Shown here one piece after another: positions 25,714-35,075 of a stretch of DNA of 64,000 nucleotides. A model generated the notes under the pieces. The model did not search any database, was not told the origin of the DNA, and saw only the letters and a list, made by a program, of their open reading frames with translations. Numbering within the stretch: position 1 is the stretch's first letter; the number at the start of each line of letters is the position of its first letter. Made by a program: the position numbers and the translations under genes. The DNA is from Paenibacillus sp. LHD-38 (GTDB taxonomy: Bacteria; Bacillota; Bacilli; Paenibacillales; Paenibacillaceae), in assembly GCF_031157315.1 (NCBI RefSeq), contig NZ_JAVIFU010000013.1:113154-177153 (forward strand). Direction: 5' to 3'.

Positions 25714-26697
25714 CTAATAAAGCGCTAGCTGACGCATCGCTTCTTTTACTTTTTCTTTATTGAGCATAAAAAATTTCTCACCTGGCGGGTTGATCGGCAT
25801 CGCCGGTACATCTGGTCCGCATAGTCTCATAATCGGTGCATCCAGCTCGTATAGCAGCTCTTCGGCTATAATTGCGGACACCTCAGCACCAACGCCGCCT
25901 GTCTTATTATCTTCGTGGATAATGAGCACCTTGCCTGTTTTCCGAACCGCTTCCAGTATCCCCTCTTTATCGAGCGGCTGAAGCGTACGCAAATCAAGAA
26001 TATGAGCGCTTATGCCTTCACCTTCGAGCTCAGCCGCAGCCTGCTCTACAAAATGAAGCGGCAGACTATAACCGATAACGGTAATGTCGTCACCTTCGCG
26101 AAGAACATTTGCTTTCCCGATTGGAACAATATAATCATCATCGGGAACCTCGCCTGTGATGAGTTTATAGCATTTTTTATTTTCAAAATAAAGCACCGGG
26201 TCAGGATCACGTACAGCAGCCTTCAGCAAGCCCTTTGCATCATAGGCCCGGTATGGAGCAACGATTTTGAGACCAGGCGTACCAAAAAACACGGACTCCG
26301 GACATTGCGAATGATACAATCCGCCAAAAACGCCGCCGCCGATTGGCGCGCGGATAACAAGCGGACAAGTCCAGTCATTATTAGAGCGGTACCGTATTTT
26401 GGCCGCTTCGCTAATAATTTGATTCGTCGCCGGAAACATGAAATCCGAATACTGCATTTCCGCAATTGGCTTCATGCCGTACATTGCCGCACCGATCGCA
26501 ACGCCAGCAATAGCTGACTCTGCGAGCGGTGTATCAAGCGTGCGCAGCTCGCCGAATTGCTCCTGCAGACCTTTGGTCGTTGTGAATACGCCGCCCTTAA
26601 GTCCAACATCCTCCCCGAGTACGAAGACATCCTCATCGCGTTCCATTTCTTCCTTCATCGCTTGCCGAATGGCGTCAATATATTCGATTACTGCCAT
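25714..26697 (-). CDS. bkdAB: Branched-chain 2-oxoacid dehydrogenase E1, beta subunit
   Basis: Pairs with E1-alpha for thiamine-diphosphate-dependent decarboxylation. The 327-residue transketolase-like protein shows GEDVGLKGGVFTTTKGL, DTPLAESAIAGVAIGAA and PIGGGVFGGLYHSQ. The ATG overlaps the E1-alpha stop codon (TAATG), giving coupled translation of the two subunits. Confidence 0.93.
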   Translation of the reverse strand: MAVIEYIDAIRQAMKEEMERDEDVFVLGEDVGLKGGVFTTTKGLQEQFGELRTLDTPLAESAIAGVAIGAAMYGMKPIAEMQYSDFMFPATNQIISEAAKIRYRSNNDWTCPLVIRAPIGGGVFGGLYHSQCPESVFFGTPGLKIVAPYRAYDAKGLLKAAVRDPDPVLYFENKKCYKLITGEVPDDDYIVPIGKANVLREGDDITVIGYSLPLHFVEQAAAELEGEGISAHILDLRTLQPLDKEGILEAVRKTGKVLIIHEDNKTGGVGAEVSAIIAEELLYELDAPIMRLCGPDVPAMPINPPGEKFFMLNKEKVKEAMRQLALY

Positions 26698-27731
26698 TAT
26701 TCCTTACCTCCTTGCTCAGCATCATCCGCATAGACATGCAGCAATGTAGATTCCGGCGTCGGGAACGGCGCTTTGTCGCCATATTCAGTAGCCTCATCAA
26801 GCAGCTTGCGAATTTTGGCTTGAAGCTCAGTCTCAAGCTCCTCGTTCCAAATACCGCAATCTATTAAGTATTGTTTATATTTAGGTATGCCGTCTTTCGC
26901 CCGGTTGAGATCAACCTCTTCCTTCGTGCGATAAGCCAGATCATTATCTGAGGTTGAATGTGGAGAGATCCGGTACATTAACGCTTCAATTAGCGTCGGG
27001 CCTTCACCAGCAATGGCGCGCTCACGCGCATCCTTGACTACGCTGAAAACTTCAAGCGCATCGTTGCCGTCTACCTGGAAGCCGGGAAAGCCATAGCCGA
27101 TCGCACGATCAGCGACCGTTCCTGCCAGCTGCTTATGTACAGGCACCGAAATGGCGTATTGATTATTTTCGCACATGAAAATAACGGGCAGCTTGTGTAC
27201 GCCTGCAAAGTTGCAGCCTTCATGAAAGTCGCCTTGATTGCTTGAACCTTCACCAAAAGTTACAAAGCTGACCAGTGACTTATTTTTCATTTTCGCAGCA
27301 AGCGCTATGCCCACCGCATGCGGTACCTGCGTGGTTACTGGACTTGAACCTGTTACGATTCTGAGCTTCTTAGAACCGAAATGGCCCGGCATCTGGCGCC
27401 CGCCGCTGTTTGGATCTTCTGCTTTGGCAAATACTGATAACAATAAATCACGCAGCGTCATGCCAACAGAGAGCACAAAGCCATAGTCACGGTAATAAGG
27501 TAAAAAATAATCGTTTTCACGATCAAGCGCGTAAGCTGCGGCTACCTGAGCCACCTCTTGGCCTACTCCAGAAACGTGAAAATTAATTTTGCCGGCGCGC
27601 TGCAGCAGCAGCATGCGCTCATCAAACTTACGTGCGGTCACCATAGTTGCGTACATATCAATTGCTTGCTCATCGCTAAGCCCTAATTCCAAATGACGAA
27701 CATTTTGCCCAGTGGAAGCAGATTGGGTCAT
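26697..27731 (-). CDS. bkdAA: Branched-chain 2-oxoacid dehydrogenase E1, alpha subunit
   Basis: Thiamine diphosphate subunit. The cofactor motif reads GEGSSNQGDFHEGCNFAGVH and is followed by PVIFMCENNQYAIS. The phosphorylation-loop segment RISPHSTSDND is present. 344 residues. AAAGGAGG precedes the ATG. It follows the E3 gene by about 98 bp. Confidence 0.93.
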   Translation of the reverse strand: MTQSASTGQNVRHLELGLSDEQAIDMYATMVTARKFDERMLLLQRAGKINFHVSGVGQEVAQVAAAYALDRENDYFLPYYRDYGFVLSVGMTLRDLLLSVFAKAEDPNSGGRQMPGHFGSKKLRIVTGSSPVTTQVPHAVGIALAAKMKNKSLVSFVTFGEGSSNQGDFHEGCNFAGVHKLPVIFMCENNQYAISVPVHKQLAGTVADRAIGYGFPGFQVDGNDALEVFSVVKDARERAIAGEGPTLIEALMYRISPHSTSDNDLAYRTKEEVDLNRAKDGIPKYKQYLIDCGIWNEELETELQAKIRKLLDEATEYGDKAPFPTPESTLLHVYADDAEQGGKE

Positions 27732-27829
27732 AAGGTGTTCCTCCTTTTTTCAACTCTATTATAACCTGGTACTAAGACTTGATCATATATATTATAACTC
27801 CATTTGATTCAAAAAGAAAACAGTCTTCC

Positions 27830-29257
27830 TTAGAACGATATTGCATTGCCATCAACCGCAAGCATCGCTTCACCAAGCGCCTCTGCAAGCGTCGGGTGTG
27901 GATGGATCATTTGTCCGACCTCCCAAGGCGTCGCGTTTAGTACGCTTGCCAGCGCAGCCTCTGATATCAAATCAGTGGCATGGGCGCCTATCATATGAAC
28001 GCCAACGATGTCATTCGTCTTCCGATCGGCAATTACTTTTACAAAGCCATCTTTCTCTCCTAATACGAGAGCTTTGCCGATCGCTTGGAACGGTATTTTT
28101 CCCGTTTTAATATCATGGCCCTTCGCCCGGGCTCCATCCTCTGTTAAACCGTAGGAAGCTATTTCAGGACGAGAGTAAATACATCTTGGAATGAGATGCG
28201 CCTCTACAGCTGCCGGCTTCTCACCGCATATATGCTCAACAGCAATTAGCCCCTCGTGTGCAGCAGCATGCGCGAGCTGAACGCCGCCTATGACATCACC
28301 GATCGCATAAATATGCGGCTCGCTCGTTTGACCGAACGCATTGACTTCAATCATTCCGTTTATTGTGCGAATATCCGTATTTTCAAGGCCGATTCCTTCC
28401 ACATTCGCTTGACGGCCAACAGAAACCAGTAGTTTCTCGGCCGTTAGCACGACATCTCCATCCGTAGTAGCAGCTACGATAGAAACTTCGCCGTTCTCAC
28501 CTTTATACTGGTCAGTTTGCAGCTGTACGCCTGTAAGTATGCGTACTCCCCGCTTGCTCAAAAGTCTAGTAAGCTCCGCAGACACCTCAGTGTCCTCACC
28601 TGGCAGCAAACGCGAACCCGCCTCCACCAACGTGACTTGTACACCGAAATCCTGCAGCATTGAAGCCCACTCAACGCCGATTACACCTCCGCCGACAATA
28701 ATGATTGAGCTGGGCAGCTCGTCCATCACAAGCGCTTCGTCACTAGACATAATGTATTCACCATCCGGTATCAAACCTGGCAGTGAACGGGGTCTTGAGC
28801 CTGTCGCGATAATGAGATTGGTTGAAACAACCGATTCCATTTCTCCATCTGGCAGCTCAACCGCCAACGAACCGCTGCGAGGTGAGAAAATGGAAGGTCC
28901 GATTACTCTTCCTTTGCCTTGAATAATTTGAATCCCGTTTTTCTTCATCAAGCTTTGAAGTCCGCGGAACAGCTGATCTACCGTTTGCGCTTTGCGGTCC
29001 TGCACTTTCCCGAAATCCAATGAAATAGCTCCGTCAGCGACTTGTATGCCATATGAGCTTGCTTCAAGTAAGGTTGTATAAACCTCAGCACTGCGCAGCA
29101 GCGATTTACTTGGAATACATCCTTTATGTAGGCAAGTGCCTCCGAGTTTGTCCATTTCAATAATCGCAACCGATTTCCCTAATTGAGCAGCACGAATGGC
29201 CGCCGTGTATCCGCCAGGTCCGCCCCCGAGTACTGCTACGTCTACCTGTATTGCCAT
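27830..29257 (-). CDS. lpdV: Dihydrolipoyl dehydrogenase (E3) of the branched-chain complex
   Basis: FAD flavoprotein that reoxidises the E2 lipoyl group with NAD. The FAD motif GGGPGGYTAAIRAAQLG begins at residue 11, the redox disulfide is GGTCLHKGCIPSK, the NAD motif is VGGGVIGVEWA, and the catalytic His is in MIHPHPTLAEA. 475 residues. First gene of the cluster. The ptb-bcd-buk genes and bkdR that precede lpdV in B. subtilis are absent here. Confidence 0.94.
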   Translation of the reverse strand: MAIQVDVAVLGGGPGGYTAAIRAAQLGKSVAIIEMDKLGGTCLHKGCIPSKSLLRSAEVYTTLLEASSYGIQVADGAISLDFGKVQDRKAQTVDQLFRGLQSLMKKNGIQIIQGKGRVIGPSIFSPRSGSLAVELPDGEMESVVSTNLIIATGSRPRSLPGLIPDGEYIMSSDEALVMDELPSSIIIVGGGVIGVEWASMLQDFGVQVTLVEAGSRLLPGEDTEVSAELTRLLSKRGVRILTGVQLQTDQYKGENGEVSIVAATTDGDVVLTAEKLLVSVGRQANVEGIGLENTDIRTINGMIEVNAFGQTSEPHIYAIGDVIGGVQLAHAAAHEGLIAVEHICGEKPAAVEAHLIPRCIYSRPEIASYGLTEDGARAKGHDIKTGKIPFQAIGKALVLGEKDGFVKVIADRKTNDIVGVHMIGAHATDLISEAALASVLNATPWEVGQMIHPHPTLAEALGEAMLAVDGNAISF

Positions 29258-29401
29258 AATATCATTCCCTCCGTTATTACCTTCAATATATGCTGGTGTT
29301 GCCTATTCTTTTCATCCCCAGAAGTGCCCATTGGCATTGTAACATGACATTCATCCCTATTGTACCTGTTTTTACCGCTGAAGGCATCGTCGTTTATGAA
29401 A

Positions 29402-29430
29402 TAGACACTCTTAGCTTAAAAAGGTATGAT
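29402..29430 (+). promoter_or_regulatory. Sigma-A promoter of the DUF2627 gene
   Basis: TAGACA, a 17-bp spacer and TATGAT lie 44-72 bp before the start codon. Confidence 0.5.
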
Positions 29431-29473
29431 AGAGCTAACTGTATATTTTGACCGATAAGGAGACACTGTATTT

Positions 29474-29767
29474 ATGAAATTAGTTGCTGCCCGATTTATT
29501 GCAATCCTCATGTTGGTAATTCCCGGCCTGCTTGCATGCTTTGGTTTTTTAAAAATGAAAGATTCTATATTCGTTTATTTTTCTGAATTTGGTGACACAA
29601 CCATTACGCCTGATTTTGAATGGCTGAAATTTTTACTCGGCTTTATTATGTTCGCGGCAGGCGCAGGCTTTATCGCAGGCTGGACTTTTTTCCGGGATCG
29701 AAAACGCAATTATGTAGCTCCACGCTTCAAACAGAAGCGACCTCGCCCGCCAAAACCGCAAAGCTAA
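29474..29767 (+). CDS. DUF2627 (YqzF-like) membrane protein
   Basis: A 97-residue protein with two membrane segments (about 8-28 and 55-75) separated by an acidic loop and a basic, Pro-rich tail. B. subtilis YqzF, a DUF2627 protein, neighbours the bkd genes, and the same is true here, divergent from lpdV. Function unknown. Confidence 0.8.
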   Translation: MKLVAARFIAILMLVIPGLLACFGFLKMKDSIFVYFSEFGDTTITPDFEWLKFLLGFIMFAAGAGFIAGWTFFRDRKRNYVAPRFKQKRPRPPKPQS

Positions 29768-29782
29768 TTTATTAATAACTTA

Positions 29783-29827
29783 AACCGCCAAACAAGGATC
29801 TAAATGATCCCTGTCTGGCGGTTTTTT
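29783..29827 (+). terminator. Terminator after the DUF2627 gene
   Basis: AACCGCCAaACA-GGATC pairs with GATCC-TGTcTGGCGGTT and is followed by TTTTT. It lies between two convergent genes. Confidence 0.85.
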
Positions 29828-29849
29828 TCATTTGCTTGCATGTTGATGG

Positions 29850-30326
29850 CTACTCCACGTAATCCAGCATCTGCAAATATGCTTTGGGTACCATATAGGA
29901 AGCAGCAAGTTCTGTCTTGTCTGACATCAAAAACATTCTGACTAGCGAGCTGCTTGTTTGCATGTAGTGCGTATAGGGCGATAAATAAATCGTATCCGCC
30001 ATCGTCGTATTTCGGATATATTGCTCAAGCTGCAGCTCATATTCAAGATCCGTCGCATTCCGGATACCCCGAATGACTACGTTAATATCATGTTTATTAA
30101 TATAATCCGCTACTATTCCCTCATAAGGAATAATTTGCAGCTTTTCGTCCTGTGGAATGGACAACGCAACAAGCTCTGTTCGCTGTTCAATTGTAAAATG
30201 ATGTCTTTTTGAACGGTTGTTTGCAACTATAATGTGAACCTCGCTAAATAATTGAAAAGCTCTCTCGATAACAGATACATGGCCAAGCGTAATGGGATCA
30301 AAGCTCCCTGCATATACCGCTCTCAT
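29850..30326 (-). CDS. Divergent pantetheine-phosphate adenylyltransferase (CoaD-like)
   Basis: A nucleotidyltransferase of the CoaD family, 158 residues. It keeps GSFDPITLGH with the TxGH motif at 13-16, IRGIRNATDLEYELQ near 85-99 and SSSLVR at 125-130. It departs from typical CoaD where NR follows the EYE segment (here QYIRNTT) and where REI follows SSSLV (here RMFLM), and SKRHHF replaces the usual KKPLF-type lysine segment. It could be a second adenylyltransferase or an unusual CoaD; standard coaD normally sits beside rsmD. Confidence 0.75.
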   Translation of the reverse strand: MRAVYAGSFDPITLGHVSVIERAFQLFSEVHIIVANNRSKRHHFTIEQRTELVALSIPQDEKLQIIPYEGIVADYINKHDINVVIRGIRNATDLEYELQLEQYIRNTTMADTIYLSPYTHYMQTSSSLVRMFLMSDKTELAASYMVPKAYLQMLDYVE

Positions 30327-30462
30327 CCTGTCACCTCTATTCGATTAATTTACATTGCGATGATGATTATTAAATAAAATTACATTTGTCAGCATTCCAT
30401 TTTATGATCTCTAAATACATCAGGATTATGATAAGACTATCCTAAGAAGAAGAGGTGCAAAG

Positions 30463-30630
30463 ATGATCATCGTGTTCGACGTTACCGTAGATGGTAAAGT
30501 AAAAGAAACGATTCAGCCAAAGACACAACGCCTAAAAGAAATTCATAGCTTTATAAAAGCAGAATCTACAGGATTAATCAAGAAATATGGAAGCAATGTT
30601 TATTTAAACCGAAGAGTTGTTTACAACTAA
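30463..30630 (+). CDS. Small protein of unknown function
   Basis: A 55-residue frame starting MIIVFDVTVDGKVKETI, with AGAGGTG 5 nt before the ATG. It looks like a small beta-rich domain: alternating hydrophobic strands, a Lys-rich helix, then VYLNRRVVYN. No signal or membrane segment. Divergent from the CoaD-like gene. I do not recognise the family; ribosome-binding site and composition favour a real gene. Confidence 0.6.
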   Translation: MIIVFDVTVDGKVKETIQPKTQRLKEIHSFIKAESTGLIKKYGSNVYLNRRVVYN

Positions 30631-30697
30631 GGCATACTGACAGGGCCTTTTTTTGTTTTTACGGAATCTATTTTCATATCGCATTAAACAGAAAAAA

Positions 30698-30717
30698 CCG
30701 AGACAATAATTGTCCCG
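30698..30717 (-). terminator. Terminator after spo0A
   Basis: CCGGGACAATTATTGTCTCGG is a near-perfect palindrome followed by TTTTTT on the minus strand. Confidence 0.8.
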
Positions 30718-30786
30718 GCCTCCGTCGTGATATCAGTATCGTTCACCTTCAAGATCTGTAACCCCTTACAAATCCCCCTCTTACTC

Positions 30787-31599
30787 TCAGCTTACTTTAT
30801 GCTCAATCCGCAGCTTATCAGCCACCATCGCAATGAATTCCGAGTTCGTAGGTTTTGATTTGCTAATATTGATTGTATAACCGAACAGGTGTGAAATACT
30901 GTCGATATTGCCGCGCGTCCAAGCGACTTCGATCGCGTGACGGATCGCACGTTCTACGCGGGATGGTGTTGTTTTGAACTTTTCGGCGATAGCAGGATAA
31001 AGTGTTTTGGTAATTGCGCCAAGGATTTCGATGTTGTTGTACACCATCGTAATGGCTTCACGCAAATATTGGTACCCTTTAATATGCGCTGGTACACCGA
31101 TTTCATGAATGATGCTCGTAATATTTGCATCTAAATTTTTTCCTTTAGCAATGGGAACAACATTTGACTTCAGCGAAGAGGAGCTCGTCGTGAAGCTGCC
31201 TGTTGAGGAATACGTTGGATTCCCAGCCAACTGACGTATGCGATTAGCTAAAATATCCATATCAAATGGCTTTAAGATATAATATGAGGCACCAAGCTGT
31301 ACCGCTTTTTGCGTAATATTTTCTTGACCAAAAGCAGTCAACATAATGATTTTTGGCATTGGGGATAAATTCATTTCTTTCAAACGCTCGAGAACACCCA
31401 GTCCGTCTAAATGAGGCATAATAATATCAAGGATAAGTACATCTGGAATCTTTCTTGTTTCCTCCAAATGTCTAAGAACCTCTTCTCCGTTGTACGCGAC
31501 TCCACTCACACTCATATCACTTTGTTCTGATATGTATTCCGATAACAGGTTAGTAAATTCACGGTTGTCATCTGCTAATAATACTTCGATCTTATGCAA
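30787..31599 (-). CDS. spo0A: Sporulation master response regulator Spo0A
   Basis: Phosphorelay output that triggers sporulation. Receiver domain with acidic pair Asp10-Asp11 and phosphoacceptor Asp58 in [12 protein letters not shown]. The C-terminal DNA-binding domain ([37 protein letters not shown]) is intact. 270 residues. A TTG start is used with GGAGG 8 nt upstream. It follows spoIVB as in B. subtilis, with its own sigma-H promoter and Spo0A boxes. Confidence 0.97.
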   Translation of the reverse strand: MHKIEVLLADDNREFTNLLSEYISEQSDMSVSGVAYNGEEVLRHLEETRKIPDVLILDIIMPHLDGLGVLERLKEMNLSPMPKIIMLTAFGQENITQKAVQLGASYYILKPFDMDILANRIRQLAGNPTYSSTGSFTTSSSSLKSNVVPIAKGKNLDANITSIIHEIGVPAHIKGYQYLREAITMVYNNIEILGAITKTLYPAIAEKFKTTPSRVERAIRHAIEVAWTRGNIDSISHLFGYTINISKSKPTNSEFIAMVADKLRIEHKVS

Positions 31600-31656
31600 G
31601 TTGTGGTCCTCCTCTAAATGATATTGATGATTACGCTCACTAGTTGTCTGCTTAAA

Positions 31657-31780
31657 GTTTTCGACATGTGGAGTTGAATTCCTTCTGTCGAAAATTATTT
31701 TTCTTTATTTTTTTGTGGCGATTCGATATAATAAAAAATTTATTACATGGAATGATCCGATTCGTTCTTCTTCGACAAAA
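31657..31780 (-). promoter_or_regulatory. spo0A control region: sigma-H promoter and three Spo0A boxes
   Basis: GAAGGAATT at 31677-31685 and GTCGAAA at 31659-31665, 11 bp apart, fit the sigma-H consensus with one mismatch. Spo0A boxes of the form TGTCGAA occur at 31657-31666 (minus, overlapping the -10), 31686-31694 (plus) and 31771-31780 (minus). This suggests autoregulation like that of the B. subtilis sporulation promoter. Confidence 0.7.
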
Positions 31781-31840
31781 TTCATGGCCATTCCGTTCAT
31801 TCACGCGGTTTTTAATTTAGCTGGTTTTCTTCATAAAAAA

Positions 31841-31877
31841 ACGTCTGCTTTAGCTTAGTATCAGCTTAAGCAGACGT
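31841..31877 (-). terminator. Terminator after spoIVB
   Basis: ACGTCTGCTTAAGCTGA and its complement form a long stem followed by TTTTTTTATG on the minus strand. It also has a T-run on the plus strand. Confidence 0.85.
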
Positions 31878-31895
31878 TTTGTTATCAAACGTTAA

Positions 31896-33224
31896 TTATG
31901 CAGCTTCACCGATATATCCATTTGCTGATTTCAACAGTACACCTGCATCTTGAAGCATCCACTCGATAAAGCAGCCATAACCAGAAGAGGGATCATTGAC
32001 GAATACATGGGTTACAGCTCCAACTAACTTGCCATCTTGTATTATGGGGCTGCCCGACATTCCTTGAACAATACCACCGGTCTTACTCAACAGACGCTTG
32101 TCCGTTATTTTGATAACCATGCCTTTCGTTGCCGGACCAGATTGCTTGGATACGTGAACGATCTCGATATCAAAGCGTTCAACCTTCTGTCCATTCACAA
32201 CAGTCAAAATTTGCGCCGAACCTTCTTTCACATCTTCGGCAAATGCGACGGGAACCGATTTCTCGCTGTAGCTATGCGTTGGAACTTCATTCATTTTGCC
32301 GAAGATACCAAATGGAGTATTACGCTCCACATTGCCTAATATTTTGCTTTCTTTCACAAAATGTGCTCTTTTTTCTCCCGGCTCGCCATTTTGGCTTTTG
32401 TTAATAGACGTAACGCTGGACTGTAAGATCTGGCCTTCTCCAACATCGATAGGGGTTTGCGTGTCCATGTCTGTAATTACATGCCCGAGTGCTCCGTAAA
32501 CTCCTTGATCAGGAGCATAAAAAGTCAGCGTGCCTACTCCCGCAGCCGAATCACGGATATACAAGCCTAATCTCCAAGCCTTATCCTCCGCATCAAAAAC
32601 GGGGTTCAGGAGCGTTTTGTTTAACTGCCCGTCTCGCTTGTAAGTGACCTCAAGCGGCCGCTTATCATTGCCAGCCTTCTCACTTAGCTCTGCAACCCTG
32701 TGAACTTGATTAATGCTTGTTCCATTGATCTTCACAATCAAATCACCTAGACGGAGTCCTGCGGCCTCGCCTGGGGATTGTTTCATCCCGTCACTTCCAG
32801 CCACTTGATGATGACCTACAACTAAAATGCCGGATGATTTGACTTTGACGCCAATCGTTTGACCTCCTGGAATAACACGTAAATCAGGTACCACATTAAC
32901 TTTTACAGTTTTAAATGGAATTTTACCAAATAATTTCACTTTCATCTTGGTTTGACCGCTTTGACTCGATTGAAGTGACAGTGGTTCGTTCAAATTTACG
33001 GATAAAGAATGACTGGTTGATCCGTTAATCTGAAGCATTTGTGGGTCGACCGTTACTTCTGCATGAACGGGCACTCCGTATTGTAATCGTTTCAGCTGCC
33101 CGGAGAATAAACGAAGTTCATTCGGGATTGCGGCAAAATGTTGAAACGGTGTGGAGCTTCCGATCACGCAAATGAAGAAAACGAGAACTAGGCCAAACCA
33201 TCGCTTCCTTTGACTGGAGTTCAA
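31896..33224 (-). CDS. spoIVB: SpoIVB serine peptidase
   Basis: Forespore-secreted protease that signals pro-sigma-K processing in the mother cell. N-terminal membrane anchor (about residues 10-25), a PDZ domain around 140-200 (AAGLRLGDLIVKINGTSI) and the peptidase with nucleophile serine in VQGMSGSPIIQDGKLVGAV. A TTG start is proposed because AGGGAG is 10 nt upstream; a GTG three codons earlier nearly touches that site. Between recN and spo0A, as in B. subtilis. Confidence 0.93.
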   Translation of the reverse strand: MNSSQRKRWFGLVLVFFICVIGSSTPFQHFAAIPNELRLFSGQLKRLQYGVPVHAEVTVDPQMLQINGSTSHSLSVNLNEPLSLQSSQSGQTKMKVKLFGKIPFKTVKVNVVPDLRVIPGGQTIGVKVKSSGILVVGHHQVAGSDGMKQSPGEAAGLRLGDLIVKINGTSINQVHRVAELSEKAGNDKRPLEVTYKRDGQLNKTLLNPVFDAEDKAWRLGLYIRDSAAGVGTLTFYAPDQGVYGALGHVITDMDTQTPIDVGEGQILQSSVTSINKSQNGEPGEKRAHFVKESKILGNVERNTPFGIFGKMNEVPTHSYSEKSVPVAFAEDVKEGSAQILTVVNGQKVERFDIEIVHVSKQSGPATKGMVIKITDKRLLSKTGGIVQGMSGSPIIQDGKLVGAVTHVFVNDPSSGYGCFIEWMLQDAGVLLKSANGYIGEAA

Positions 33225-33347
33225 TGATTTCACGCTCCCTGTAATTCCATCGCATGACGAAAAAGGTTAAGTCGCCATTGGCGTACCTTTAAGTTACCCT
33301 CACCCGCATGTTTTATGTCCGCAAAAAGATTCCCGAATTGGCTTCCA

Positions 33348-35060
33348 TTACGCCCCCTTCTGTCTATGAGCCAAATCAAGCATTTCTTGTGCATGATGCC
33401 TTGTTTTTTCCGTAACTTCCACACCGCCGAGCATACGGGCAAGTTCATCAATGCGTACTGTATCAATCAGCTCGCTAACGGAAGTCGAAGTTCTTGCTCC
33501 AATAACCTGTTTGCGAATTTCATAATGATGATCGGCCATGCATGCCACTTGAGGCAAGTGAGTAATCGAGAAAACCTGGCACTTTAATGCGAGCTTAGAC
33601 ATTTTCTCTGCAATGGCTTGTGCTGCCCGTCCGCTAACTCCGGTATCAACCTCATCGAAAATAAGCACAGGGACTTGATCGATTTCCGCAAAAATACTCT
33701 TAAGGGCGAGCATAATTCGTGACATTTCTCCACCGGAAGCAATCTTGCTTAGCTGCTTCATCGGTTCGCCCGGATTAGTGGAGAGCATGAATATCGCTTC
33801 GTCCATGCCATTCGAATGAAGACGAATTTGCTTCGTCTCACCGGAGCCTCCGACAGTGGTATCAATTTGGACACAGAACTTCGCTGATGGCATTTGGAGC
33901 TGTCTCAGCTCATTCTCAATCGCCTCAGACAGCTTTGTAGCAGCATGTTCTCGCAGCTGAGATAATTCCTGAGCTAATACCAAAGCCTGATCGTACAGTT
34001 TTGTTTCTTCTAGACGAAGCTCCTCAAGCAGCTGGTCTCTATTTTCTATTTTGTCGCGATCAATTATTGTCCGATCTAAATAAGCCAAAATATCTGGAAT
34101 CGTCTCGCCGTATTTACGCTTCAAACCATTGATCAAATCAAGCCTGTCTTCCACTTGGGAAAGCTGATCAGGATCAGAATCAATTCCATCTCTATAGTCG
34201 CGCAGTTGGAATGCAGCATCCTCTGCTTGATAAAAAGCAGATTGCAGCTGTTCTAGCAACGGGTTTAATTTAGCAGGATCATAGGTTTGTATATCGATCA
34301 GTTTCGCAACTGCCTTACTAACCATATCAAGCCCTTTGCCTCCATAAAGCAAATCATAGGCTTCAGAAACCGAATCCATTCTTTTCCCCGCGTACATTAG
34401 CTTGCGCCGTTCTTCAGCTAGCAATTCATCCTCTTGCGGCTTTAGCTGTGCGTTCGTGATCTCCTCTATCTGAAACCGATAAAGATCAAGCATTTGTACA
34501 TTATGTCTGGTCGAGTTTTCTAAATCCCGTAGCGAAGCCCTTGCCTGTTGCAAACTACTGAATACGCTGCGATAAATCTGTTTGCGTTCGATGAGCAAAT
34601 CGCCGGCAAACAGATCAAGCCACTCCAAATGCTGCTCTGTACGAAGCAGCGATTGATGCTCATGCTGGCCATGTATGTTTACAAGACATTCGCCGATTTC
34701 CCTTAGCATGGTCATTGTAACGAGCTGCCCATTCACTCTGCTGCTGCTCTTCCCGTGTGCTGAAAGCTCTCGTCTAATGACCAGCATCTCTTCACATGAA
34801 GCATGTACGCCCAGTTTGTTAAGCACGCCCCATACCGGATGGTTGCCTTGAAGATCGAATAAGGCCTCCATCTCGGCCTTGTCACAACCATATCGAACCA
34901 TGTCTGCGGAGCCTCTGCCGCCTACAAGCAAGCTAAGTGCATCAATTAATATCGATTTGCCTGCACCTGTTTCTCCTGTCAACACATGAAAGCCATGATG
35001 AAAAGTAACGTTCACTTCTTCAATTACCGCTAAATTCCTTATAGACAACTCACGCAGCAT
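33348..35060 (-). CDS. recN: DNA repair protein RecN
   Basis: SMC-like ATPase acting early in double-strand break repair. Walker A GETGAGKSILID at residues 29-40, long central coiled coil, signature SGGEMSRIMLALK and Walker B VLIFDEVDTGVSG. 570 residues, full length. GGGAGG is 9 nt before the ATG. It follows argR by 15 bp and so may share the LexA-like control seen at 36093-36106. Confidence 0.96.
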   Translation of the reverse strand: MLRELSIRNLAVIEEVNVTFHHGFHVLTGETGAGKSILIDALSLLVGGRGSADMVRYGCDKAEMEALFDLQGNHPVWGVLNKLGVHASCEEMLVIRRELSAHGKSSSRVNGQLVTMTMLREIGECLVNIHGQHEHQSLLRTEQHLEWLDLFAGDLLIERKQIYRSVFSSLQQARASLRDLENSTRHNVQMLDLYRFQIEEITNAQLKPQEDELLAEERRKLMYAGKRMDSVSEAYDLLYGGKGLDMVSKAVAKLIDIQTYDPAKLNPLLEQLQSAFYQAEDAAFQLRDYRDGIDSDPDQLSQVEDRLDLINGLKRKYGETIPDILAYLDRTIIDRDKIENRDQLLEELRLEETKLYDQALVLAQELSQLREHAATKLSEAIENELRQLQMPSAKFCVQIDTTVGGSGETKQIRLHSNGMDEAIFMLSTNPGEPMKQLSKIASGGEMSRIMLALKSIFAEIDQVPVLIFDEVDTGVSGRAAQAIAEKMSKLALKCQVFSITHLPQVACMADHHYEIRKQVIGARTSTSVSELIDTVRIDELARMLGGVEVTEKTRHHAQEMLDLAHRQKGA

Positions 35061-35075
35061 GGTTAAATACCTCCC

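Noticed and set aside
33230..33466. Small minus-strand frame between recN and spoIVB
   Set aside because: It lies mostly inside the 3' end of recN in another frame and has no start signals.
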